A DNA stretch of 64,000 nt from Candidatus Defluviibacillus avedoerensis (lineage in GTDB: Bacteria > Pseudomonadota > Gammaproteobacteria > Burkholderiales > Burkholderiaceae_C): assembly GCA_016703665.1 (NCBI GenBank), contig JADJBS010000013.1, positions 1-64,000 of the forward strand, read 5' to 3'. The position numbers and the translations under genes were made by a program. Below, one piece after another: positions 1-8,644 of this stretch (the first letter of the stretch is position 1; every line of letters begins with the position of its first letter). The notes below the pieces were generated by a model that was not told the origin of the DNA, ran no database searches, and saw only the letters and a list, made by a program, of their open reading frames with translations.

Positions 1-583
1 CTTTCGCCACACCGGCAGGGAAGATCCTCACCAAACCAGACAACGCCTGGGCGGACGTCCCCGCTGCAGTGCTCGCAATGTTGAGGCTCCAACCTGGCGA
101 CCGGCTCCACTGGCGGGGGCGCAGCAAACTGGGCTGGCTTGCCACAGGCGCAACAGCGCGGTGCAAACAGGCTTCCATGCAAATGCTGGACATCGGTGGA
201 GCCTGCACGTTCGTGCAAGTCATCTACGTTTTGGGTGACCACCGATACAACGTCTTGGCCCGTGAAATGGCTGAGCGCCGCCATAGCTTTGGAATTGCCA
301 AATGGCCTGCATGGGGCTGCGCCTGCGACACCAGGCCGCGCCGCCATTCGTACCAGGCCCAGACCCGTCTCTTGTCTGCGCGCCATCCTTCGGGGGATGC
401 CAGTTCTTGTGGGTTGAACTCAGCCCACAGGCTGTGCATGTTGCTTCTGAATGTGGGGATGCCGCTTTCGGCGGACATGCCAGCCCCGCTGAAGATCAGC
501 AGGTGCCGTGCTTTGCGCAGGGCTTCCAGGAATGCATCAGGAACCTGATCTGTAGGTAGATCGGTAAAGGGTGTTTGATTCAT
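1..583 (-). pseudogene. Sir2-family NAD-dependent protein deacylase, frameshifted, 3' end beyond window
   Basis: Sirtuin, an NAD-dependent lysine deacylase. The start is at 583, and the N-terminal NAD-binding motif GAGMSAESGIPTFR sits at about residues 33-46. Around 272-285 the frame is lost. In another frame the protein resumes with HFTGQDVVSVVTQNVDDLHERAGS, followed by the catalytic His in LHGS and a CXXC pair of the zinc ribbon, and it runs off the window start with the GVVWFGE motif. One missing base restores a continuous sirtuin. The ATG overlaps the TGA of the upstream AAA+/M41 gene (ATGA), so the two were translationally coupled. Either a true pseudogene or a single-base sequencing error. 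Confidence 0.8.
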
Positions 584-2539
584 GGTGTTCGGCTGTCCAT
601 CTTTTCAATGCGTGACCCAAAGGCTGCCAACTGCTGGGCGTAAGGTTCCATTGCGCTGTCACCCGCCGCGTCTTCAATGCCAAGCCACTCCGCAAACCTG
701 GCGGTAGACACTTTCCCCATGTTCCAGCAACTCTTGTGTGACCCGCATGAAGAGGGCGCTGTTTTCCGTCAACAGAGATTTTGCGCGTGTGTGTTGCTCC
801 ACCAAGATGGCTTCAATGGCGCTGTTGGTCAGCGCGATATCTGTGTTCATGTTCTCGTCACTCATTTGCACCAAGTCAGTCTTGCTCAACCGCTTGCTAA
901 AGCCGTACACACGTACAAACCGGGCTGCCGATGCAGTCACCTTGGTCAAATCACTTCTGGCGCCGGTGGTGCTGGCGTTTTCACCAAAGACCATTTCTTC
1001 GGCCACACGCCCGCCCAAGCCAACACAGATCCGGTCCAGACAGTTCTGCCGCGACAGTACCCGCATTTGGGCATAGCTGGCATAGCCGCCGTCAAACGAC
1101 GCCGCATTGATCTTCAGCCCCCAGCGGTGGTTGCAGAAACAGCGGGCCAGACTGCAGGCCAGCGCCCGCCTCGTGCACCGCCAACAGGGCGCGAAAGTCT
1201 TTGTCCGTGCGCTGCTTGAGTTGATTCAGTTCAAACCTGACCGGGTATGACACGCTGTGGCTGCCTAACTGCACCAGCAGGTTCTTCCTGCCATCGTCCA
1301 AGCTCACGTTTAGGCGGTCTTTCGCCGTTGCGCCATGTTCACCATGGCCCGCAGCGCGGCTGACCAAGGGCGCACTCAGGATGGCATGGATGGACGAGAA
1401 CAGTGGGCGCGTTCCTGCGACGGAAAAACCGCATTGCTGTAAACCTCTGCCTTGACCTGCGGGGCCAGTTCAAACCGCAGACGCGAAGTCTGTTCAATGT
1501 CATCAAGGTAATTGGCGCACGATTTTTCAATCAGCTTTTGTAGGTGGCCCGGTTGAAGCTGGGTAGATCACATGCTCGTTGCCCAGCCGTGCAATTTGCT
1601 CTGGCTTGAAGCGCTTGCTCAGTGCCTTCTTGACATCAATGATGGAAAGCTTCTTGGTCAGTGCATGGAAGATGTCGGCATCGGTGTCGCAGTCTTGCAC
1701 GCTCTTGGCGATGTCTTCGTACATCTCATCCAGGTTGCCCGACACAAAAATCAGCAGCTTGCTGTAGTCCGTCCCCACGCGGTCGATTGCTGGCGGAAGG
1801 CGTGCAGATGCGACTGCACATCGTCGGCAGACCAAGCCATGATGTCCATCAGGGGTTCTTTACGCTTCAGGCTTCGCTTCAGTTGGCGCGCCTCGAAGGG
1901 CTTGAGCTTGAATACAAGCGGTTTGGCAACACCTTCAGCATCGCAGGTTTTTTCACGCTCCTGGTCATAGTGAGAATCAGCCAGCGAGAATTCGATGTCA
2001 CTCACAAAAGACAGTGCTGGCGGAAGCCGCCCGTCCGACAGCAGTGTCCAGACATCCTGGTAACGCTCGACTTTGATGTCCTCGCCCTTTGTGCTGACGG
2101 TGCGAAACCGCTGGAATTCATCCAGCACCAGAATGCCAGGCGCGGCCTCTTTGATGCTGGATTCGCCAAGCATGCCCGATATGCTGCTGGCACGGTAGCC
2201 GGACCCATTGCTGAACCCATCCATTTGTACCTCGACAAAACGGTCGTAAAAGTTCAGCTTTTGGGCAATGGACCGAGTCAGCTGGGTTTTACCGGTGCCC
2301 GTCAGCCCCCACAGACAGATGATGACCGGGCGGTTGATGAGGTCTGGCAACACATACCAGGCGCGCATGGATTCAATGACCCGGTCAATGACATCGTCAA
2401 TGCCAAAGAGTTCCGCCTTCAAATCCCCAGCCAGCGCGGTCAGTCGAATGCTGCGTTCAGTGATCTGCGCATGCAGCGAAGCGGCAATCTCCTGTGCATG
2501 GATTGGCTGGGACGGCTGCGAGGCGATTGAACTGACCAT
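580..2539 (-). pseudogene. AAA+ ATPase fused to M41 (FtsH-like) zinc protease, multiply frameshifted
   Basis: Reading-frame pieces together span about 650 residues. The N-terminal piece (from ATG 2539) has a Walker A GLTGTGKT at residues 78-85 and a Walker B ILVLDEF near residue 140. Later pieces give SKLLIFVSGNLDEMYEDIAK, then an M41 peptidase region with HEAG and GGRVAEEMVFGENASTTGARSDL. Frame changes are visible near 1790, 1552, 1533, 1400, 1165 and 715. The one near 1165 removes the second His of the expected HEXXH zinc motif. The C-terminus ends at 580, overlapping the sirtuin start. Not housekeeping FtsH: no N-terminal membrane helices are seen and the ATPase part is unusual. A 19-bp palindrome lies 45-63 bp upstream of the start. 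The large number of lesions favours a real pseudogene. Confidence 0.75.
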
Positions 2540-2583
2540 TTGAACCTCTCTTGATTGTTGTGAGATTCAATTGTCTTGATGGG

Positions 2584-2602
2584 TGCGTCATTTTGTGACG
2601 CA
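2584..2602. promoter_or_regulatory. 19-bp palindromic operator, copy 1
   Basis: TGCGTCA-TTTTG-TGACGCA, perfect 7-bp arms with a 5-bp spacer, 45-63 bp upstream of the AAA+/M41 start. A copy identical at 17 of 19 positions lies at 8580-8598. Probable binding site of the WYL regulator encoded at 5806-6771 (inference). Confidence 0.7.
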
Positions 2603-2609
2603 TGGAGCT

Positions 2610-2633
2610 TGTCAGAAATTTTGTGTGTGAGGC
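2610..2633 (+). repeat. IS256-family left inverted repeat
   Basis: It begins TGTCAGAAATTTTGTGTGTG and ends in aggc. It matches the reverse complement of 3955-3978 at 21 of 24 positions. Confidence 0.8.
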
Positions 2634-2657
2634 ATACCATGTCACCAAGGAGCATGT

Positions 2658-3914
2658 ATGCCGAGCAAGACACGGAAGGCTGCAGCCGCACAGGCGCTGC
2701 CAACCATACCCAAAGAACTCATTGACCAGTTTGTCAATGGCCCCATGAGCGCAGAGGCGGTAAATGCCGCCTCCATGGCATTCAAGAAGGCACTGATTGA
2801 GCGTGCCCTAGGCGCTGAACTCACGCACCACCTGGGCTATGCACCTGGTGCTGACAAGCCCGAGGATGCGAGCAACCACCGCAATGGCGCCACTGCCAAA
2901 ACCGTTCTGACCGAGGACGGGCCACTGCGCATCGAAGTCCCCCGCGACCGTGCTGGCAGTTTCGAGCCCTTGCTCATCCCCAAACACGAACGCCGTTTCA
3001 CAGGCTTTGATGACAAAATCGTGGCCATGTATGCACGCGGCATGACGGTACGCGAAATTCAGGGCTTCTTAGCCGAGCAGTACGCCACTGAAGTCTCGCC
3101 GGATTTCATCAGTTCGGTCACGGATGCTGTGATGTCTGAGGTCACGGCCTGGCAGGCACGGCCCCTGGAGCCCATGTATCCGGTGGTCTTCTTTGATGCT
3201 TTGCGTGTCAAGATTCGGGAGGATGCGGTGGTGCGCAACAAGGCCATCTATCTGGCCCTGGGTGTTCAGCCAGACGGCACGCGCGACATTCTGGGTCTGT
3301 GGATTGAGAACACCGAAGGGGCCAAGTTCTGGATGAAGGTGTTCAACGACCTCAAAACCCGTGGCGTCAATGACATTCTGATTGCCGTCACCGACGGACT
3401 CAAGGGCATGCCAGAGGCATTGAGCGCGGTGTTCCCGGCCACCACGCTTCAGACTTGCATTGTTCACCTGATTCGTAACAGCCTGGACTACGCCAGTTGG
3501 AAAGACCGCAAAGCGCTGGCAGCAGCCATCAAGCCGATTTACACCGCAGCCAGTGCCGAGGCTGCGTTGGTGGAATTGGATGCGTTTGAGGCAGGCCAGT
3601 GGGGTGCCAAGTTCCCTACCGTAACGGCGGCCTGGAGGCGCAACTGGGACAAGGTGATTCCGTTCTTTGCGTTCCCGGCGCACATCCGGCGGGTGATCTA
3701 CACCACCAATGCCATTGAAAGCGTGAATGCCAGACTGCGCAAGATCATCAAGACGCGGGGTCACTTCCCTTCTGATGATGCCGCTTCAAAATTGATTTGG
3801 TTGGCTTTGCGAAATATCACCACCGACTGGGGCCGTGCCAGCCGAGACTGGAAAGAAGCCATGAACCAGTTTGCGATCCTCTACGAGGACCGCTTCACCA
3901 ATAAAGTCCATTAA
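2658..3914 (+). CDS. IS256-family transposase (mutator type)
   Basis: DDE transposase of 418 residues, the usual length for the family. The first catalytic Asp lies in VVFFDALRVKIR (about residue 178), the second in AVTDGLKGM (about 244), and the Glu in TTNAIESVNARLRK near residue 353. The conserved ALGVQPDG and CIVHLIRNS blocks are present. AAGGAG lies 5 bases before the ATG. The frame is intact, so the element may still be active. Cuts out and reinserts IS DNA by acting on the flanking terminal repeats. Confidence 0.95.
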   Translation: MPSKTRKAAAAQALPTIPKELIDQFVNGPMSAEAVNAASMAFKKALIERALGAELTHHLGYAPGADKPEDASNHRNGATAKTVLTEDGPLRIEVPRDRAGSFEPLLIPKHERRFTGFDDKIVAMYARGMTVREIQGFLAEQYATEVSPDFISSVTDAVMSEVTAWQARPLEPMYPVVFFDALRVKIREDAVVRNKAIYLALGVQPDGTRDILGLWIENTEGAKFWMKVFNDLKTRGVNDILIAVTDGLKGMPEALSAVFPATTLQTCIVHLIRNSLDYASWKDRKALAAAIKPIYTAASAEAALVELDAFEAGQWGAKFPTVTAAWRRNWDKVIPFFAFPAHIRRVIYTTNAIESVNARLRKIIKTRGHFPSDDAASKLIWLALRNITTDWGRASRDWKEAMNQFAILYEDRFTNKVH

Positions 3915-3924
3915 GATGAAATCC

Positions 3925-3948
3925 GCTTGCCCAATAACGTGGGCAAGC
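3925..3948 (+). terminator. Hairpin after the transposase gene
   Basis: gcttgccc and gggcaagc form a perfect 8-bp stem with an 8-base loop, 10 bases after the transposase stop. There is no T-tract, so it may be a weak terminator or a structural end of the IS transcript. Confidence 0.4.
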
Positions 3949-3954
3949 AATCCC

Positions 3955-3978
3955 GCCTCACACACAGAAATTCAGACA
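3955..3978 (-). repeat. IS256-family right inverted repeat
   Basis: Reverse complement begins TGTCTGAATTTCTGTGTGTG, matching the left repeat with 3 differences. Confidence 0.8.
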
Positions 3979-4156
3979 CTCCCACAGTTCCAATACAACC
4001 GCGGAAAAATCATCCCTGCCACCCGCGCGGCGAGACGCTTTGCAGGCCTTCAGCAACTCACCTTTATGTTAGCCACCAAGGTCAATGGAAGAACCAGTTT
4101 CTAGAACTTCCCCTGTCCAGTAACCGGTCAAAGCGCCAAGCTAATCCTGCCCCGAT
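3979..4156. other. Short non-coding gap after the IS
   Basis: No gene, repeat or promoter recognised between the IS right end and the Nmad2-like gene. The sequence becomes more A+T-rich from here. Confidence 0.4.
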
Positions 4157-4873
4157 TTACTTTTCCTCATCAATCTGGTCGTCTTCATCCTGCTTAATAC
4201 GGCAGCGTGAGCATGTAGCCTTGTCGGTGTTTTCTGGAGCATGCTCCGGAGTACCGTGGACACCGTGGCCCAACTTAATTTCATTGTTAAACATCTGAAC
4301 AAATTCATCTCGGAATGAATCGTTTGCATTTGATCGGTGTCCTCGTCCTGGAATCATTTGTTTTAGGCGCTCTGGAAGTCGAATTGAAATTTTGTCGCCT
4401 TTTCCAAAGTACCAGTACTTAGTACTAAGCAACACGCTCTCCCCATTAATTACATCGTGGTTGAAGTCAAGTTCCCCTTGATGACCTGAATAAGTTGGCC
4501 TAACTGCCTCATAAACATCAGCGTCACGCCAAATGCAATCACCTTGATCCTTCGTTGACTGAGGAACTTTCTGAACAAGGCCTTTGTATTCAACAATCTC
4601 ATCTCGCACTGTTGCGTCAGTGCACAGTTCGATGTAGTCCTTCCAGAACTTCTTGTCTGTCACTTGCATGCAGTACACGACCCGACCTTCATTGCCTGGC
4701 GCCAGGCCGACGATGAGATCTCCCGGCTTTGCAACGCGGCGAATTGCGGGTTTGCAGATTGCAAGGGTACATACTCCACTGAAGGGATTTGGAGCGGTCC
4801 CACCATCAAACATGACCTTGTAAGTGAAGATGCGCTTATCCGCATCTAAAACGTCGAGCATTTCTTTAGTCAT
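4157..4873 (-). CDS. Nmad2-like protein (nucleotide modification associated domain 2)
   Basis: 238 residues. The N-terminal block FTYKVMFDGGTAPNPFSGVC, then TLAICKPAIRR and GDLIVGLAPG, matches the pattern I associate with Nmad2, a domain named from computational surveys of base-modification systems and thought to act on or bind modified nucleotides; no activity is proven here. A CXXC (CSRC) and an acidic tail end the protein. It starts 12 bases after the stop of the Nmad3-like gene, so the two form an operon. The local sequence is clearly more A+T-rich than the neighbours, which suggests transfer. Identification is from memory of the family. Confidence 0.65.
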   Translation of the reverse strand: MTKEMLDVLDADKRIFTYKVMFDGGTAPNPFSGVCTLAICKPAIRRVAKPGDLIVGLAPGNEGRVVYCMQVTDKKFWKDYIELCTDATVRDEIVEYKGLVQKVPQSTKDQGDCIWRDADVYEAVRPTYSGHQGELDFNHDVINGESVLLSTKYWYFGKGDKISIRLPERLKQMIPGRGHRSNANDSFRDEFVQMFNNEIKLGHGVHGTPEHAPENTDKATCSRCRIKQDEDDQIDEEK

Positions 4874-4885
4874 TTCGGAGATTCC

Positions 4886-5619
4886 CTAGTAGTTGCTGTG
4901 GACCATTGCCAGACCGTACGTCTGAAACCATTTCATAAATTGCGAGGTGTTGGTAACCCAAGGGGGACAAACGCTGCGCTGAATAAACCCGTCCTTTACC
5001 TCTAGTCCACCCCAGGCACGCAGAATTTCATCGGTCACACGGTATGCCCCACTCCTAAGTTCGCCGATCGGAATGGCCTTCTCAAATCGACCCGAGCATT
5101 CGGGCTGTGCAAAAACGACCAAATGCTCGGAATTCATTTCTGCGATTCGTGTATGCGCGTTGAGGACAAGTCGGTGTTGGAAAGATCTGAAACCTTGACA
5201 ACCCTGTCCACTACCATTATTCCGAAAAGGGCGTAAATGAGAGTGTGGTTGCACGGTCGAATGGGCCTAAAGCTGGCGAAGAAGGCTAGGAAGTCTCCCT
5301 TGACCAATTGCTTCACGCGATTGCCTCGACCAGTTCCCTGGTCGCCGTAAGTTAAGCAAGAAAAATCCGGATCAAGGTGACAGTTTCTCTGGTGAAGGTG
5401 GCTTGGGAAGTCCGCGTCAAAATGATTGGCGACTGACCATCTTTTGAAGTGCGGTGCGATGTCTTCGTAACTTGTTTGCATGCCATTCTTGAACTTGTGC
5501 CGGTCCTCAGGAATGGGCATGTACAAGTAATCGTTCGTTTCTGGATTGATAGGCGCGTTGTATTGACCAAAAGTCTTGTCAATTCCAACCCGCATCAGCA
5601 AGCCTTTTGGGTGCATCAT
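4886..5619 (-). pseudogene. Nmad3-like protein, one frameshift
   Basis: The first part (from ATG 5619) reads MMHPKGLLMRVGIDKTFGQY, then YLYMPIPED and SCLTYGDQG, followed by GDFLAFFASFRP and LIYALFGIMVVDRV. This is the Nmad3 pattern (RVG-D-TYG start, PIPE, L-YGD). Near 5155-5170 the frame is lost. The next frame continues with NAHTRIAEMNSEHLVVFAQP and a conserved-looking C-terminus ending at 4886. One missing base, for example in a CC run, explains the break. The full product would be about 245 residues. Operon partner of the Nmad2-like gene. Function unknown; possible link to DNA base modification or to restriction of modified DNA. Confidence 0.6.
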
Positions 5620-5680
5620 TTTCCCTTCAAATATTTATTACTGCAGCACCGTTTCCGCTTCAATTTCAAAATCACTGGAT

Positions 5681-5713
5681 CGTCAATGTCATTACTGTCA
5701 CATGACGTTGACG
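5681..5713. promoter_or_regulatory. Inverted repeat upstream of the Nmad3-Nmad2 operon
   Basis: CGTCAATGTCAT and ATGACGTTGACG pair at 11 of 12 positions around a 9-base spacer, 62-94 bp upstream of the Nmad3-like start. Possible operator or hairpin. Its GTCA/TGAC cores resemble half of the 19-bp island operator, but it is not a copy of it. Confidence 0.45.
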
Positions 5714-5805
5714 CCTTCGTTATGGTGATTTCCTACGCCACGCAGATTGAAGCGAAAAATCGGAAAAATCTTTGATCGCATCTTTTGCATTTGGACAAGG
5801 CGTCA

Positions 5806-6771
5806 TTAGATTTCCTTTTTCTTGACGGAACTCACAGCATCTCCAAACCCCGTCAACCACCGATCCAGAACATCGGTATCCTCCACCGTTGCGGAAATCT
5901 CATAGCCATCTTCTAGCTCAACAACCTGCTGATCCTTCGACAAAGGGCACTCAACCATGTGCAGCCCATTGGCCTTGTCAATTGTGAAGCTCAAGCGAAC
6001 CATCTTTGTTGGCCCATCGCTAAAACTCAGGTCTTCGTTGACTTGCCTCAAGTCGAAGTCTTTGGGGCGTTCAAACGTCAGGGTCGATGCTTTGGCCGAA
6101 AGCATGCGGTGCAGGGCCAAGCTGCGGTTGTCGTCGTATCCGTCAAACCGGCATGCCAGGTACATGCGCGGACCCTGCTGAACAAGGCCCAGCGGCATGA
6201 CTTTGTAGTTGGTCGCCTTTTTGCTGTTCGCGCTTTTGTAGCTCAGATCAAGCCATTGGTTGCCAAACAGCGCATCGCTGACTTGTTGCAAGACTTCAGG
6301 ATCCACCTTCGGTGGCAACAGAGGTTGTGTCGTGCTGATGGTTCGCACCTTGGCAAGCCATTCACGCTCCAAATGTGCGGACGCCTTTTCTGACAATTGG
6401 CTGCGCGCTTCGGTGAAGAAGCTGTCCATGCATTTCATCAACTTGGCGGGCAACAGGGGGCGAAGCTGTTGCTCGGCCAAAGTCAGCAGCAAAGCCTCTT
6501 TGGCATTGAGCCCACGCACTGTCAGGCGCTTGCTGGTCTCATTGCTTTTGAATCGGTAGGGTTTTGAAGAGTCGTCTTGGTCAATCAAACCTTCATGAAC
6601 CAGCTTGCGAAACATCTTCTGGTAGTTGCGTTCAGACCGGACGAACCGGGCATCCTGCTCTTGCAACTCTTCCTGAACCTCTTTGATCGTGACCCAGCGG
6701 CTGGCGGGAATGCGTTTGAGCAACTCCAGCGTCATAACCAGGCCTTCCATGTTTTCCTTGCGTTCTGCCAT
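5806..6771 (-). CDS. WYL-domain transcriptional regulator
   Basis: 321 residues. An N-terminal winged helix (residues about 10-75, with IKEVQEELQ and SERNYQKMFRKLVHEGLI) precedes a WYL domain (about 170-240, including LDLSYKSANSKKATNYKV and PLGLVQQGPRMYLACRFDGY). A C-terminal WCX-like extension follows (MVRLSFTID to the end). WYL proteins of this layout (BrxR/CapW type) repress defence operons and bind inverted repeats. Last gene of an operon: 9 bases after the DUF2779 gene. Its likely sites are the two 19-bp palindromes at 2584 and 8580; this is inference from position and similarity. Confidence 0.85.
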   Translation of the reverse strand: MAERKENMEGLVMTLELLKRIPASRWVTIKEVQEELQEQDARFVRSERNYQKMFRKLVHEGLIDQDDSSKPYRFKSNETSKRLTVRGLNAKEALLLTLAEQQLRPLLPAKLMKCMDSFFTEARSQLSEKASAHLEREWLAKVRTISTTQPLLPPKVDPEVLQQVSDALFGNQWLDLSYKSANSKKATNYKVMPLGLVQQGPRMYLACRFDGYDDNRSLALHRMLSAKASTLTFERPKDFDLRQVNEDLSFSDGPTKMVRLSFTIDKANGLHMVECPLSKDQQVVELEDGYEISATVEDTDVLDRWLTGFGDAVSSVKKKEI

Positions 6772-6780
6772 GCTTGTCCT

Positions 6781-8277
6781 TCAGAGCTTCAAATCAGCGC
6801 GGCCTGCAAACACCTGCCAAAGTCGCACCATGGCATAAGTGTCCAGCTTGCAATAGGCCAGAAGCTGCTTCTTGATCTGGGCTTTTCGTTCAAGCAAGGT
6901 GCTGGGGTGGATCGCCTCCTGAAAGGCCTCCATCGCCATGCCACCATCTTGCACTCCGTCCAAACGGTCGTAGCGCAGTTCTGGTACCACGGCGGGTAAT
7001 ACCTTCTTGATGCTCCAGCTGCCTTGTTGGCTGGGGTGGTAGTAGCGATCGCGGGCAATGGGCAGCAAATCCACCATGCGGTCGTGGATGGCCAGCAGCG
7101 CAGCGCTCAATTCCGGGTAGCGCGCCGCAAGCTCGCGAATGCGTGAACCCTCAAACCCGGCGTTGTAGACATACACCGGCCCACGGGTACCGCAGCCCGC
7201 GATCAAGGCCTGGGCAAACGGCATTGCCGGGTCTTCGCCCGACACGTCCAGAAACTCGCAGTGAGCCAGATGGCCCGATTCAGCCAGCGTGTGCAGGCTG
7301 AACTGAAAGACGTTTTGTTGGTAAGGTCGCGTACCTTTCCAGATAGGCACTGCAAAGTTGATGGTCTCAAAGTCCAGAAAATAGGCCGGCAAAGGGTAGG
7401 GGGCCAAATCAGCCGCCGCACCCTCGGCGTCAAAGTACACGGTATTGGCCAGGGTGTGGGTTTTGACGAGCAACTGCTTGGGATTGAGCAGGTCATCCGC
7501 CACCTGTGCCAGTTCAAATACGCCTTGGTCTGCAAATGCCTGTGCTGCTGCACCAAAGCGCGGCAACCAGTGAATGGGGTATTGCGCTTTGGGTTGGTTG
7601 CGGGTGCAATAGTCGTAGAAGCCACAGGCATAGGGCGTGTCGCAATGCAAGCCGGTTTCGATGGCGGGTTCGGCAGGCAGGGCAGCGGTTTGCTGCGCTT
7701 GGGCTACCCAGGCTTGGACTTCTTCGGTACGCGAGAAAGCTTCTTCGGTTAAATCGCTTTCTTTCAGGAGTCCACGGTAGTCCCCGTTGCCGGGGTATGT
7801 CCAACTGCTGTCGATGTGGGCCAGCGCAATGCTTTGCAGCGCAACGCCTGCAGACTGCGCCACATAGGCTTGCACCGCAACATCGTCGCGGTGGTAGTCC
7901 TTGACGCTGGTGGATGATTTGACTTCCACCATGTGCCAGACCTGTTGGTCGCCTATCTGCTCGGGTAGCATGACATCCGCAAAAGCCAATGCACCCCCGG
8001 CAGAAAAGCCTGCCTCGAAGATGGGCTGATCGAGCTTCAGCAGTTCCGCACTGCGTTCAAGCGCTCCCGTGAAGCCGTCAGCGTTCACGTCGATCAAGGC
8101 ACCCAGCTTGTGGGGGTCATAGATCTGACGGGCGATTTCGCCGACTTGGTTGCCTGCCTGAAAGCTGGCTTCGGTGGCGGCAGAGTCTTCGCGTAAGTTA
8201 GGCCGGTGGATTTCCAGCCACAGGCGTTTGGGGCACTGGCGCAGGGCCAGCAGCTTTGATTTGGAGAATATTCGCAT
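6781..8277 (-). CDS. DUF2779 protein: Cas4-like nuclease fused to DnaQ-like exonuclease
   Basis: 498 residues, two nuclease-like halves. The N-terminal half resembles a Cas4/AddB-type PD-(D/E)XK nuclease: Asp101 (FADVM), Glu118-Val-Lys120 (EVK), Gln136 in QAYV, and four cysteines (Cys15, Cys212, Cys218, Cys224) placed as in the 4Fe-4S cluster of that fold. The C-terminal half begins YFLDFETI (Asp302, Glu304) and ends with AYCKLDTYAM, as in DnaQ-type 3'-5' exonucleases. All key residues are intact. It sits 19 bases after the small gene and 9 bases before the WYL regulator gene. Likely acts on DNA or RNA ends in a defence setting; the substrate is unknown. Confidence 0.85.
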   Translation of the reverse strand: MRIFSKSKLLALRQCPKRLWLEIHRPNLREDSAATEASFQAGNQVGEIARQIYDPHKLGALIDVNADGFTGALERSAELLKLDQPIFEAGFSAGGALAFADVMLPEQIGDQQVWHMVEVKSSTSVKDYHRDDVAVQAYVAQSAGVALQSIALAHIDSSWTYPGNGDYRGLLKESDLTEEAFSRTEEVQAWVAQAQQTAALPAEPAIETGLHCDTPYACGFYDYCTRNQPKAQYPIHWLPRFGAAAQAFADQGVFELAQVADDLLNPKQLLVKTHTLANTVYFDAEGAAADLAPYPLPAYFLDFETINFAVPIWKGTRPYQQNVFQFSLHTLAESGHLAHCEFLDVSGEDPAMPFAQALIAGCGTRGPVYVYNAGFEGSRIRELAARYPELSAALLAIHDRMVDLLPIARDRYYHPSQQGSWSIKKVLPAVVPELRYDRLDGVQDGGMAMEAFQEAIHPSTLLERKAQIKKQLLAYCKLDTYAMVRLWQVFAGRADLKL

Positions 8278-8296
8278 AACGTTTGGCCTCCTGATG

Positions 8297-8542
8297 TCAG
8301 TCGATTGCCCACCCTGCTTGAAGCAAGGCGTCTACGCTGTCAAATTGATGCAAATGGTCGCCGTGGCTGCTGCGCAAGGTCAATAGGTCTTGGCACAGGT
8401 CTTCGTAGCTTGCAGCGGCATAGCCCTGGTCGGGGTGTTTGAAGTGCAGTTGCCCGTCTGGCGACACGGGCAATTGCGCAATGGCCTCGCGGGTTAGGCG
8501 TTGCAGAGCTTCAGACCAGCTGGATGTTGAGAGGTGTGTCAT
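8297..8542 (-). CDS. Small conserved-looking protein, first gene of the DUF2779-WYL operon
   Basis: 81 residues, acidic, no membrane segment and no motif that I recognise. The N-terminal half has an amphipathic stretch (WSEALQRLTREAIAQL) and the C-terminal half another (YEDLCQDLLTLRSS). It lies 19 bases before the DUF2779 gene and 38 bp after the palindromic operator, so it is the first cistron. It could be a partner or inhibitor of the nuclease; that is only a guess from position. Confidence 0.6.
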   Translation of the reverse strand: MTHLSTSSWSEALQRLTREAIAQLPVSPDGQLHFKHPDQGYAAASYEDLCQDLLTLRSSHGDHLHQFDSVDALLQAGWAID

Positions 8543-8579
8543 GGGGGCGATGAGAAATTAACTTGATTCTCGCCATGCC

Positions 8580-8598
8580 TGCGTCATATTGTGTCGCA
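8580..8598. promoter_or_regulatory. 19-bp palindromic operator, copy 2
   Basis: TGCGTCA-TATTG-TGTCGCA, one mismatch between arms and 17 of 19 identical to the copy at 2584-2602. It lies 38 bp upstream of the small-DUF2779-WYL operon and 47 bp upstream of the divergent deacetylase-like gene, so one site could control both. Confidence 0.7.
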
Positions 8599-8644
8599 CC
8601 TTCGTGGATGCTTCATAAATCAATCATCCAACAGAAAAATACGC

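Larger units (their letters stand above)
2610..3978 (+). mobile_element. IS256-family insertion sequence
   Basis: A single transposase gene is bracketed by inverted repeats of about 24 bp (2610-2633 and 3955-3978, 3 mismatches). The true ends may lie a few bases further out, because ggag/ctccc also match just outside. No convincing 8-9 bp target duplication was found, which could mean decay or recombination after insertion. The left end practically abuts the palindromic operator of the AAA+/M41 gene. Confidence 0.85.

Noticed and set aside
2604..3983. 8-9 bp target-site duplication of the IS
   Set aside because: Flanks compared at both possible end positions do not match.
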